DNA of 64,000 nucleotides, from NCBI GenBank assembly GCA_034008185.1, contig CM067082.1:129705988-129769987 (forward strand), written 5' to 3'. The notes beneath the pieces are model-generated. The model saw only the letters and a program-made list of their open reading frames with translations. It was not told the DNA's origin and searched no databases. This stretch comes from Gorsachius magnificus (taxonomy: Eukaryota > Chordata > Aves > Pelecaniformes > Ardeidae). Position 1 is the stretch's first letter. Every line of letters begins with the position of its first letter. Position numbers and translations under genes: made by a program. Shown here piece by piece: positions 13,231-25,900 of this stretch.

Positions 13231-13740
13231 CTAGTTTAAAGCCCTGTCAATGAGCCCTGCAAGCTCCTGGGCAAAGACCCTCTTCCCCCTTTGAGAAAGC
13301 TGGCTCCCATTTGACTTGAGCAAGCCCGGTGCCTTGTAGACCATCCCGTGGTCAAAGAACCCAAAGTTGTGGCGGCGACACCAGTCGCGAAGCCACATGT
13401 TAATAGATTGAGTCTGCTCATATTGTCCCTTGTCTCTGCCCACCACTGGAAGGAGCGAGGAAAAAATAACCTGTGCTCCAGATTCCTTCACTAATCGCCC
13501 CAAGGCTTTGAATTCTTTTTTTATCACCCTTGGGCTACTTACTGCTACTTCATCGGCACCCACATGGAAAAGCAGCAAGGGATAGTAGTCCGAGGGTCGG
13601 ACCAGGCTAGGAAGTTTCCTAGTGATGTCTCTAACCCGGGCTCCTGGGAGGCAGCAGACCCCCCTAAGAGCAGGGTCTGCCTGGCATATCGGTCCCTCCG
13701 TTCCCCTCAGATGGGAATCTCCCACTACTATTACCCGCAT
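13231..13740 (-). CDS. CR1 ORF1, 5'-truncated, SGNH-esterase-like domain
   Basis: These 169 residues correspond to the C-terminal esterase half of CR1 ORF1. The N-terminal PHD/zinc-finger-like part known in CR1 ORF1 is missing, so the ATG at 13738-13740 is probably not the native start. SGNH block I is present (GDSH, Ser9), as is a block-II-like Gly in LPGARV (about 32-37). The block III position, where Asn is expected in a GxND-like motif, reads GADE (61-64). The C-terminal block, where Asp and His are expected, reads [10 protein letters not shown] (143-152), with Asn144 and Gln147. The fold is therefore recognisable but the catalytic Asn, Asp and His seem substituted. It ends with TAG at 13231-13233, overlapping the upstream open part of the ORF2 frame. 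The role of this domain in CR1 mobilisation is not firmly established. Confidence 0.8.
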   Translation of the reverse strand: MRVIVVGDSHLRGTEGPICQADPALRGVCCLPGARVRDITRKLPSLVRPSDYYPLLLFHVGADEVAVSSPRVIKKEFKALGRLVKESGAQVIFSSLLPVVGRDKGQYEQTQSINMWLRDWCRRHNFGFFDHGMVYKAPGLLKSNGSQLSQRGKRVFAQELAGLIDRALN

Positions 13741-13745
13741 GGTTA

Positions 13746-16700
13746 GTCCTTGTTTTATATGAAGGAGTTATTTGTACTTTTTACTTAAATCAAGAAGTAA
13801 TTGTCCATCGGATATAAGTAGAAATTGTATAACATATTCTACCATTAACAAGATAATTCTCTATACCTGTGTTGTGTAGCTTGGGAAATATTAAGAAATA
13901 TCAGTAAACCTGAAGTAGAGCTCTTGATCTCATGTTTGAGTCAATTTCATTGAAATAATTTAAGCAACCACTTTAAGAGCATACATAAATTCCAACTTGA
14001 CTGGATGCTTTCCTTCATAAGTCAAGTGAGCGCCTAATTATGTTATACTGTATATTTGTAAATAAAAAAAGTGAAATATTAACTTCCTTTTTCCCAACAC
14101 CATCATAGCCTCAATGAGTTGTCACCATCTGCTCAAAATTTGAGATTTTTGGAATTGTCTTAACTAAGATAATATTCAGGATTCTGCCACTGGATTGATA
14201 AATTAGAAATAGAACTGTTTTGTTAAAGGGAATATATAGCAATTCACAGAACTTGCTGCCATTAATGTGTATGTGCTGCCTGCACCAACAACCAAGTGGC
14301 AAGGCAGATCAACTACTTTACTCCAGTTGTCCTATGGGACTTTTCCTTCCTGTCCAATTCAAAACTTTTATCTACATGGAATTCTAAATATTCCATGAAA
14401 GCTGTTATTTTTTTCCACAATTTTTTAGTTTTAGCTTTTAGTGGAATGCACTCTCAGTCCTCTGTGTGGCTTAGGGTTCTGATTTCTTACTATATGATGA
14501 ACAGTGGGCATCTTCTTATGATGACACCTTAATTGAAGATCATTCTTATGATACAGGTACATTTTATCAGAAACCTAGAGAAATTCCTGGCTCTTTGGAA
14601 TGGCCCCTGCTGAAGAGAATTATGCCACAGCCCAAGAGCAATTGGTAGAACAGCAGAAGGTGAAGCAGATGCAATGGAAGAAAAATGAACAGGTGTCTGG
14701 CACTAAGAGAAGCAGTAGCTGGTTTTCCTCTCTGTCTGGTGTCTAGAAGAGATAATGGCAATATAGAGCCTTGCCAAAAATGTGTTGTTTACACAGTGTT
14801 TGTACACCCACCTGCTCCATCTGAAAATGATCTTGTGAACTCACCTGACTGAAAAGAACAGAAAAAAGATTGATGTGTTTTGGTATTATGCCTGTTGAAC
14901 TGACAAAAAGCATTATAGAAAACTAATAAAATCCACATAAGGGAATATCAATGTCCTTACAGTTTAAATGAGTTTTTTTACTTGCTAGCTACGTCTCTTG
15001 CATTCCTTAGTTTAGATGTGGATGTGAATATACATATCTGATACAACTATTACACAGATTACCTTTATTTTCATGCTTTCCCTTTTCTGTGAAGACGGTG
15101 TTGAAATCAGCATTGACAGAATTAAGAAACTTGCATTTGATGTATTTCGTGTCATGAGACATGAAGTACAGAAACCCATTTATGCTACAGTGGGATATGT
15201 CCAGACAACTATTTAAGCATCTAATTAAAATCAGCTGCTAAAGTTAGAGAAGTTATCATAAAGACTAGGTGGAAAGTTAGTCAACACTTTGGCTGTAGGG
15301 TAACTGAATGAGAGATGGTTTCTTTATTTCAAGAAAATATGTATGGTTCAAAAACTGACCCTGCCCAGAAATGTGACCATAGTTATCTTGCTGATCACTA
15401 ATATCGATCCCTTTCTTTTCTTAGCAAGTTTACATTTTTAAGCAAGAAGCTGTTTCAAAAAGAAAAATGAAGCTTTAAAAGATTGGTAAAAGAAATTTTG
15501 CTAACATATAAATACTGAAAACTGAGCAGACAAATTTGAAAAAGCAATTTTTTCCCTGATTATTTTTGCTTTAAAAGAAACTATCAAAATGTTAAAAAAT
15601 GTTTTTTAAAAAATTACTGCCAAGATCAGCTTTTAGGATGAGATGTTGCATCTTTGACAAACTTCCTTCTTGATTTAGAAGCACAGTAGATATTCCTAGC
15701 TAATAGCTATATAGCTCTAAATAAATCTTAACACTGAATATCTGGAAGGGCAATCAAAATTTCAGGATAAGGTAAAGGTTCTAAAACTGGACTGATCTCC
15801 AGAGCTGTGGCTGCTGACCTCATTATTTCACAGTGACAGTATCCACCTCTTTTGGCTCTACCCTAAGCTCCCTCAAAGCACTTGTTAGCAGTTCATTCTC
15901 CATCATTGAAATTGAGGAAGGTATATAAAAAAAGTTTGTAGGAAAAGGTGGAGATCTGAATTTAAGACATGTTATATTTTGGCAGGATGACACCCAGCTC
16001 TCTGAATTCTGACTAATAGGCAATACCCAACATAGGTATTTTAATATAGGAATCAGGGAAGAAGGGATTAAGAGGGGACTTCCACAACTCACATCCAGAG
16101 CAGAGGAACAGCATTCCTTCCCACTTCATAAGTCTGGGTGAAGTTTCAATAGCTGGAGGTGTGCACATACTTTGGATCTTGTGTTGATGGCCTGTCCTCC
16201 CACCGCTCTAGCCTTATATAGATATCATCTTCATGTAACCAGCAGTCATCAAAATCTCCCTGCTCTATTGGTTAGCACGTGAACTGCATCTCCCCTTGCT
16301 GTGTTACCCAAATTTTCCTGTCATTAAGCTTAGCCTAAATTTAAATTCACTAGCAGTGGCTATGGATTTATAATAACTTAAATGAGGCTGTAATTTGGTC
16401 TATTAACTTTGTACAGCTGACTACCAAGATATTTTTCTGCATCAAAAATCCATGTTACTCTTCTAAAAGAAATTTCAGCATCTGCCAACTTTTTTTTAAA
16501 CACATACTGAAAAATATTTAACACATCACATGCTAGTGAATATGTTGATAAGCTGTTTGTTCTTTTTCAGAAGTAACAAGTCAGACTTGTGCCTCCAGAA
16601 AGGAAGTGCTGAGAAATGATAATGTCTGTTCTTTCATGTTTCTCCTCATCAGAAGAAGATACAAACCAATACAATATTCTGAGTTACTGGTGTGGAGCTG

Positions 16701-19409
16701 AAACTGTTCAGTGAACTACTTTAAGAGGGAACACACATGGTGGAAAAATTTTAATGTAAAAAAAAATCAATAGAGAAAGGCAGTACATTAATTGACCAAA
16801 GGCAAGATTTTACTTTGAAATGCATATGGTACAATAGTATATTTTCCTTTAGCATTTTAACAGCCTGGTGTACATACATTGAATGAGTGCAGAATACTAG
16901 CTGATTGAACACATTACCTTTTTGGTGGCTTAAACTACCATTTCACTAATTTTTCTAGTGGTCTTTGAAGGGAGGGAATGGAAAAAACAAATCCTGTTGA
17001 TAAAGCTCAGCAGATCATTTTGTTCCTTTCCCTTTTTTTCTCCTGGAAGAGTCTGGAGATTCAACCTATATTTATCCTTTAAAAAATAAAAAGCAGCCAC
17101 AGCAGAGGATGCATTTTCACATTTCACATCATCACCAAGAAATACAGAGCCCTGACAACAAAGATAAATGAACAACAAACTAAAAAGCAGTGGAGAAGGG
17201 TCAAACCCATTTGACTTATGGGCCATTGTAGAGAATGGTGGGTCATACAATCTTTTCTTTTGTTTCTGAAGCTACCAAGTGGAAACTATATAGGATAAAT
17301 GTTTCCCTGATTTCAAAATAAAGAAAGAGGAAAATAACTTAGAAACTAAATGCTGTCTGTGCCAGGGACTTGCATCTATTACTGACACCTGCTAGTTACC
17401 TAACAAGCTTGATTAATTTGCTTAATCTCATAGGTTCAGGAGGAGTGGCAGATAGTCAGTACTTCTTATTTTCTGGTGTCAAATCATTTCTCCATTTACA
17501 ATCAAGTCCTGATTTCCTTAGTTGAGGAGGAAACACACCAAATTTTATTTAACCTAGAGACCCGCTGCCAGAAGTAAGACTGGGTATAGGGGTCCTGGGA
17601 TTCAGTCTTCTATGTTTTTAGCTGTGTTGAAGGTGAGAATATTCATGTTCAAGACTGTTGCTCTTTTCATCTCCTCTCTCACTTATCTCTCCTCTCTCTC
17701 TCATGCTTTACAGAATATAATAGCAGTGCAAAGGGTTTTATTTTGACATTGTTACCACATTAGGAAAAATACTCTCTCCTCTTCTCTTTCCCCTTCCCAA
17801 ATGAGGATGTATATTTTCCTGATTATGCAGAAAGTTGTCAGTTGTCATATAATGGGAAACAGGAAGCTGTAGTCTAAATGATAATAACAATTTGCTGCAT
17901 CAGCTAGTCAGGAATATGATCATGAATTCTTGATCTCAGAATAGGAAAGATCAGAGAAGAAAAGCGCTGCTGTTAGACAAGTGGGATAAATTAGTATGAA
18001 AGATTAGTCAGTGATTAATATGTTTCAAGAGTTGTTTTTATACGTTACAATTATAGATATATACTTATCTCCCCTTCCTGACTTGTCTCTATTTATGGAC
18101 AGTAACAAGATGAAAGGGAATGGAGAGAGAAACTGGGATTTGTCAGAATGCTGATTGTGCAATCAAGCTTAATACATGAAGAAGTTTCAAACATCAGAAA
18201 AAAAGGAGGAAAGGAGGAAGTGAGCAGTGTACAAAAGTCAAATTCTTTATCAGAAGTTAATGCCTCCACTGTGATCCTTAATGACTGTTATAACTCCAGC
18301 TATTCTTCTGTGTGAAGCAAGAAATACAATTACAGCAATAACCATTTTCTCCTGACTCGTCATCATGCTAGGTTCTGACATTACTAATGTATGTTATCTT
18401 CATTGTTTACATCCTCAGCGTTGATATATATTAGCAGGACAGCCTCTATTCAGGTTGATGGAACTAAACTGTCATTGCTTTAATATGAAATGAAGGGGTC
18501 CCACTCTTTCTCCCAAAATATTCTTCATGTTCCTGTGCAGTGATCCAGTTCATGGAAATCATCTGGCTGCAAACTGATGGTTAGTTTTCATTTTGATTTG
18601 TCTTCAGCTTCCTTAATTTGGCTCATCAGACAACTACACAAGCATTGTTATGGCACGTGTGAGCAGGTGGGACTGAGTCATTGAGAGAAGGTGGGAACCA
18701 GTTTGTTAAGTGGCAGTACAGGCTTACATTAGATTAAAATGACAATGTAACCATGGCTTAAACATGAATGAGTACCCCACTGCAAGAACTCAATGTTGAT
18801 CCAAAATTATATATTGGTCTAGAAAAGACATGTTGACAAAATGAAAATGGGTTAGACTGATGATAGATAACTGCCATATAATAAACATTAGTAATTGCAA
18901 TTGGACATGTAAATAATTTAACTTTCTCATTCATGAAATTCACCAAGACCGAAGACAGTGGAACAAAGAAGGACTGTTCAGTGAAGTTATGATATCATTG
19001 AAAAATGACTGTAAAATTCAGGAAATTAAGATACTGGGCTGGATTTAGAAAAAAAAAAAAAAATTAGGTACAACACTGCACCATTTTTTTCTGTGAGTGT
19101 GTCGAAGTACATACTGCCTCCAGTACAGATTATTTCATTTCAGAAAGACAGCAACAGAAATAAATAATTTCCACTTATTGAACAATACTTATAATCAACT
19201 AATTAGATGCAAACTGCCCCTCTCTTTACCTCTACCTGTACTTTCCCTATAGCAGAGTGAATGCATTGGTAACTCAGTTTTGGACATTGTTATAAAGGTG
19301 ATCCTCTCTCTGTTTCATTGAAATTCATCCTCCAGACAAATGAATAGACAACATTGTAAATATTCTCCTAGCATTGCAGAATAGCTAAACACAGTATTAT
19401 TCTTACCTA
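13746..19409. other. Non-coding single-copy DNA
   Basis: AT-rich sequence without a supportable gene. It contains a pyrimidine-rich CT repeat at 17661-17703 and a 15-base A-run at 19049-19063. Open frames such as those near 15.8-16.1 kb and 16.9-17.25 kb show no family signature and are judged to be chance. Confidence 0.55.
17661..17703 (+). repeat. CT-rich simple repeat
   Basis: Imperfect (CT)n run on the plus strand, interrupted by ACTTAT; it ends in four consecutive CT units plus TCTC. Confidence 0.7.
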
Positions 19410-19945
19410 AATCATAGACTCATAAAATAATTTTGGTTGGAAGGGATATGTGAGAGTTATTTAGTCCACTCACCTGCTCAAAGCAGGACCAATTAGATGA
19501 CTTTTCTCAGTGCTATGTTCAGTCATGTTTGGAATATATCTCCAAGGATGGAGATTATACAACCTCTCTGGGCAACCTATTCAATAATTCCAAAGTTTTT
19601 CCTAAAAGTTGCCTGGAATTTCCTCTGGTAGAAATTGCGTCCATAGTCTCTTGTCATATCACCATGAGCCTTCAAGAAGAGTCTGTCTCCATCTTCTATA
19701 TATTCTCACATGAGACAGCTGTAGACACTAACCAGATCTTATTTCATCCTCTCTTTTTAAGGCTGAATAAAACCAATTATCTCAGCCTTTTCTTATATGC
19801 CATGTGGTTCAATGCCTTAGTCATCTTGGTGGCCCTTTGCTGGACTCACTCCAGAGTATGTCAATGTGTTCTACTGAGGAGGCCCAAACTGGACTAAGTA
19901 GGCCCAGTAAAGAGACATGATCTCCAGATTACTATGTATATTTGG
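19410..19945 (-). mobile_element. Decayed CR1 LINE fragment
   Basis: The segment starts with AATCATAGACTCATAAAA and TTTTGGTTGGAAGGGA, a mutated CR1 tail. It continues with ACAACCTCTCTGGGCAACC, AAGGCTGAATAAAACCAA and CCTTTGCTGGACTCACTCC, which follow the order of the reverse-complemented CR1 3' ORF2 region. Stops and indels interrupt every frame of the ORF2 remnant. The 122-codon plus-strand frame inside it (19529-19897) is antisense to the element and is not a gene. The far boundary is approximate because similarity fades after about 19915. Confidence 0.8.
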
Positions 19946-22900
19946 TGTTGTTCTCCAAATGAGTTATTTCCATGTAAGAGATTTTAGCATCACTGTGGCA
20001 ATTCTCTGAAATACATTTAGAGCGCTAAACTTTGGCAAGAAATCCCAAACAAAAACTAAAGTGGGAAACATTATTTTGTCATGGAATTACTAATTACAGG
20101 GCACCCATATAGTCAATCTTCCCCTCCCATTTCGAGAGGGTCGTGATGAAACTTGAAAAAGCATAGAAGAGGACAGCAAGGATTATCAGGTGTATATAAA
20201 AAATGTGTTTCAGTTCTAGAAATCTGTGGCATCTGTAACTCCTATAAATAGAATTTTTAATTCTTTTTATTGCATAAATTCTACATGTTTTGTGTGCAAG
20301 AATGTGTATTTGCATCCAGGTCATTTCCTGGGCATGCAAGTTGTCCTGCAGTCACATATGGGGTTGGGGTTTTTTGCTTTAGGTACTGCTTTTGCAGCAT
20401 CTCATCAGGAACCTGTACTCTAACATTAGGTTTCTAATGTTTCGTCTTCCAAGACTGCTAGGCTGCTTTGACCTGGGTGTACAGTAATCACATCAATTCA
20501 TTGGTGTGGCCAGGTTTTTGAGAATTGTTTCCATCTCTGTATTTTTTGTTTTCATGTTGCATGATAATTAATAGCAATGCAAAGGTGTGATACAGGACGT
20601 AGTTATTCACACTTGCTGTCACCAGGTGCTGTAACCCATTCTTAAATCACTGCTTTGAGTTCTGCAGGCATGCACCTTCTTTCTGGCAGTTTAGTTTAAT
20701 TTCCCTTCTGCTTTTTATAAATAGTCTGTGAATGGAGCCTAATATTTGTCATGGATGCTTGAGTTAAATTTATATAGAGAAATACTAAAATGAGTATCTC
20801 CTCTTCCATCTAGTTTGACTTTTCTACAGCTGGTGAAAAGATGGTTGGGTCTGGAATAAATCACTTTCATGTGTTTCAAAGCTTCACAAGATTTTGACAT
20901 CTGTGGTGAAAGAAGTATCAAAATTAAGCAAACCAAAACAAACTTAAACCCCAGCTGCAAATTTTCAGATAGTTCTTTTTCTGTAGAGTGTCAAATTTAC
21001 TACCTCAAAGTCCAATTAGAGTTCATTTTCTATCCAGTCCTGCAGCTGGAAGAAGTTGAGTGAATTTGCCAAACAGCTAATGAAGATTTTCACTGAAATA
21101 AATGTTGTTTAAACAGACACTGTTCAATGCCTTTATATGCTCTTGCAAAGATAAGTTTGGATTCCAGCTTTTTAGAGGTTTATTAGTCACTTATTCTAGG
21201 GGCCTCTTCCAGGTGTCTGAAAAGGTTGGTTGGCTCAGGAAGGAGTGACATTTTTGAGTGACTGCACAGTTTGTCTGATGGGATTTAAACTCCTACAGAA
21301 AGTCACTATGAGACCAGATGAAAGTCAGAAATTATGGGATTAGAGGTATGTGAATGGGTGCTGGAAAAAGAATGAGAGCACAGAAGGAACAATATCACCT
21401 GAAGAGATATTTTCCTTTCATTTGAGGCAGACTGAAAGGTACCAACCACGAAGGTACTGTAAGTTTCCATTGAGTCACTGTAAGGTAAATTACATAGAAC
21501 ACCCACATGTGTATGTAATAAGGAGAGAAGTGGGAGTAGCTGTGAGGCACAGAGGGTCAATATTGTCTGCACTTCATGTATTTCTTGCATAAGAGCAGAG
21601 GAAGATTTTCCTTTGCCTTTACATTTGAGAAAATGTTCTGTTTGGATTCATAGGTATAAATATACAACCAAGCAAATGTGTAGCCAATATTTGTAGATTT
21701 TTCCTGACATATTTGCACATCTATGGATATAGAAACCACTAAATTGTCATATAAAAAGCAAAACATGTTTACTGAGAACACGTCCATATTCCAGTTATTT
21801 TCCCAGTATTTTAATATAGGATCACTTTATCTGATTATTTTTTATGGCTGAAATCAGTGATGGTGACCAGACACAAAGTAAAATTATGTTGGTCATGAAA
21901 TCTAAAATACCTCAAGGTTTATCAGTTTAGAAAATCTAGTCAGGAATGAGTTTGTAGTGACAGAGTTGGGGAAACAGAGAACCACTCCTTCAAAAGGAGT
22001 TAATATGCTTGAGAAAATAATAGGATGAGTACTCTAATAAGGAAGCTCCTCTTTACATATGTTGTAGGAACCATTAGGTTTTTGGCATTCTTCATCCTTC
22101 CTCTCTTCAGTTCTTTTTTTTTACGTTTATGCTGAATATTACTTTTGAAGGTAATACCTCATATTCTATGTATTGCAACATATCATGAGGCCAAGAATTA
22201 AGAGGAAAGAGAGAAGCATTATCTGAACTCATTGATGGTAATATGTATCTTCTGTTGATAGTTTTGTACATTTTAAATTTCTGTGTCCCTGTTCAAAGAC
22301 TTGTATTTGTTTGATCTTGGAGTCCAAACTGCTCTAAGCCTGCATTAGATAGGAAATCCATTTAGAAATCCCATTTTCTGTAAGCACAAACCAAGCAGCT
22401 GAACATCTGATGAATTTTAATCACAGAAATAAGACCTGAGAGACCCAGTGTGACTTCTGAACTGGTGAATAGGAAAAAAATGTGTTTAGTTGAAATCAGT
22501 GTTGTTGATTCTACAAGTTCACTTGCGCAAAATTCACCTGCTCTTTTTGAAAGTAAAAACATAATGCATTTTTGATTTAAGGACTGATTTTTTTTTTAAG
22601 AGTCCACTTTATGAAATCCCAGGTCCTCCTACAGTCATCCCGTGGCATCCTGCCATGTAAATATTCTTCATGTAGTTCTGTTCCCATTCTAATGTTTTGT
22701 GTGAACATCACTAACTTCATTAATTGATCATGATAGTAGCACAATCTTCACTGGCATGTTGAACATTTGTAAAACAGCAGCTACTTCAAAAGGAAAAAAG
22801 AATATCATGGCAATGAGTAATGTACATGAAGTAGTATAGCCATTTAAAAAAAAATCTAAATGTTCATAAACTCAGAGCAAAAACTATTGGAAGAAGAACA

Positions 22901-25900
22901 TAAAGATTGCAAAAAATATTATAAAACTGCAAGTTACCTCCCAGAAATGCATTTATCTCACCTTGTTACTCCAAAATCTTTCCCTGTCTGCTGCAGGCTG
23001 CGGTACAAAGTGGTTGATACCTACTGTTTGAGATATAGACTGACACTTTCTTCTGCAGCAGTCATGAGTGAGTTATTCCAATCTCTGCTAGCACAGCTAG
23101 AAAATTTACCTTCACACGGCTGGAATTCCATTTCAGTCTGTCATGATACACTACGCTGAGTCTGTTTCTTCATGAGCTACAGCATTGGTGCAATGTGTTC
23201 TCTAAGGTTTCTGCCATCACAAATACAGTTACTAAAGCCATCTATTAAAGGTAAGTTGAGATTGAAATGCTTTGATATCAAAAAATAAATTATTTTGTAA
23301 ACAGCTAACTCTCTCAGGATTAGAAAATCTTACATAATAGCTATGATGTTATTTCATTTTTCTTTTAAGTTTTTACAACCAACTTCTTACAGGTAATTTA
23401 TATTGTTACTGGGCCAGATGTACCTTAAGATTCTCTTTCTTAGTACGTACCTATGGGTGGACTGCCCTAGGTTTTGTTTACTTCAGTTCAAGAGAACTGA
23501 AAGGGACTAAAACTTATTCATAACTGCTTTTCCAGAAATCATTCACCCTGATAATTTGTTGGCATGAAGGGTATAAACAGGACTTAGTTAATATGCATTA
23601 TTCCTTCAAGAAGTCAGCAACAAAGCAACAATGAGGCCTGGAGATTGGGCCAAGCTCAATGTCAGTATGCAAGTTAAACTTCCAATAATTAGCTCAGCTT
23701 CTGCATATGAAACATAAGTTCATTTAGACACTGCCATTTCTGAAGTCCGTACAGAACTGCTATCAAGAATGTAAATTCAAGTGGTAGTTTTCCTTTATTT
23801 CCTTAGTGCTAAAGTTTAAAGTGATAGAGTTATAACTAAAGCTGTCCTCACTATTTGTATTGATACTCAAGTATCACTAAAAAATTCTTTCATTTTACTT
23901 CTCTGTCTTTTAAATGTTAAGCAGCAGAGATGGTTGCTTTTACTGAGCCTGTAACCTCCATCTCACTTCCTCTCCCAATTAACTTTTGATTTTCTTTTCT
24001 GGAGTTACCTGTGACTGCTGCTGCGAAACATATGTTCTATAGTAAATCATATGTGTTCACAGCAGAGCTAAGTGAAAGACACAGCTTGCATCTTGGGTGC
24101 CTTGAGCTCAGGTCTTCTGTGGTCAAAATCAGTGTGTTGCTCACAGTGCTGTCTTTGTAATATAGGTAGAAGCAGGAAGGATAGGAAGGAACAGAAGTAA
24201 GAACAGGAACATTTGTTTACAGTTAGTAAAACTAGCATGACACAAGCAATAATGTGACTAAAGTAAGACCAGTAATATTAGCTCTTTTACCTCACCTTTT
24301 TAATGGCGATTATTGTTGCTGTATGTGGCAGATTACAGACATGACTAACATTTCTTATGTATTTATTGACTTTTTCTTTTTTAAATGGGCTAGCCATACA
24401 TTGCTTCTGTTCAATATGAGCTGGGCTATGGATGTTAAAATGTTATTTACAGTGTCCTTCCATGTGCATCAAGGAATGAGCCACACCATGGTGAGCACAA
24501 AGAAAAGCTTTCACTTGTGTAGGCAGGTTATGATAACTACTGTAGAATTGCCTGAGTTTATAAATAGGAAAATGTATTATCCTGCTGTGGAAAATGCAAA
24601 CACATTCAATAGCAGAACTATCCTTTACATTTTTCAGAGGTTAGAAAGCCAAGGATAGTGACCAGCTTTACCGTAGGAAGTCTATTTTTCACAGTTTCCC
24701 TCAAAGGTATTTAAAAAGAAGATTTTTAAAGTATTGAGTCAACACAACATTTAGAGCACTCAAAACAATTTAGTAGTGACTCACTGGGTTTTGTTGTAAT
24801 AAACCAACATCCTTTCAAAAATACAGTTTTATAATTAAAGTGATGGGTCCAGTGCTGTGGAATACTGACTGCAGAGGCTTCAGTATTAATCGAGAGTGAT
24901 ATTCTCAGTGGGCATTTAGGGGAAGTGTTAGAGGAGACATTTCAAAATCATGAGACACTGAAGGTGGGACTTACTTTACTTAAGTATATGTACCTAAAAG
25001 ATAGACTTGTAATATGTGTAATCATACCTTTGGCACTATGGGATAAGAGAGCATCTCCAGAGAACAATCCACCACCCACCCTGCCTCCATTTTTAGTGAT
25101 TTTTTTTTTTTTCCCCCTTAAAAATCTGTGGAAGTAGCTCTCCTTCTTACTTCTATCTAAATTATCTACACAGAAAACCTAGGCCTCAAGGTTAGTATAG
25201 ACAATTAAATTATAGATAGCTGCAGCTTGAAGATGTTTCAAATCACAGGCTCTTTGAAAGTCAGTATAATTAAACTGCAGTCTGTCCTTCTACAAACTGG
25301 CCCACAAAACCTCTCTTATGGAAAGTTTGTCTTCTGAGGGCCTATATCGTAGTGCCTTCCTAGACAACAGGCTGTTGTTTGTTTATCATCATATCTAGTT
25401 TTTATCCAGAGCTAATATTGATGGACAAATGTCTGTCTCTTTTAGATATAAGTGTGATTGTCAGTTTATAAGTCTGTACATCTTTCAGTATATAAAGAGT
25501 ACTGAGGTTTAAAACCACCCTGCTTTTTTGCAAGGAGTATTTCACACAAAGTGGCAAATCAGTTTGTCTACAGTTAAGCACCATGGCAGTTGCTAAAGAT
25601 GGTGTAGCGAGGAAATGAGTTCACCTCAGGGGCATCTGCACCCAGGTGGGTCCAGTTTACACCTTTTGGAGGAAGTATTTTTAAAATTATCTATAAATTT
25701 CCAAAATTCTGAACTACAGAAAACCTTAGGCACATTTTGGATTATGAGTCGAACCCCTGAAAAAAATATATAGAAATAAGGGCATGGTGGAAGACAAAAA
25801 AAAAAAAAACCAAACAAAAAAAAGGACTTTAAGATGTGCTGATGAAAAGCACTGTAGAGAGATAGGTACTATATTATTATTGTAACAAGTTGTTCAGTCT

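Larger units (their letters stand above)
10150..13745 (-). mobile_element. CR1: Long CR1 LINE (non-LTR retrotransposon), 5'-truncated in ORF1
   Basis: A minus-strand CR1 of about 3.6 kb. Full-length avian CR1 is about 4.5 kb, so roughly the 5' UTR and the N-terminal half of ORF1 are missing. From its 5' end it holds the C-terminal SGNH-esterase part of ORF1, then ORF2 (endonuclease, reverse transcriptase, C-terminal domain), then a short 3' UTR of about 70-90 bases ending in two CATAGAAT-type octamers at 10150-10170. Both frames are free of stops and frameshifts, and the GC-rich composition stands out from the AT-rich flanks, so the insertion is probably fairly recent. I find no clear target-site duplication, which is usual for CR1. 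The exact 5' junction is uncertain by some bases around 13740-13750. Confidence 0.95.

Noticed and set aside
19529..19897. 122-codon plus-strand frame
   Set aside because: Lies inside a decayed minus-strand CR1, antisense to it; it is repeat sequence, not a gene.
23341..23400. Possible recursive splice site (TTACAG followed by GTAATT)
   Set aside because: The pyrimidine tract is broken by several purines and the donor half is weak; such junctions occur by chance.
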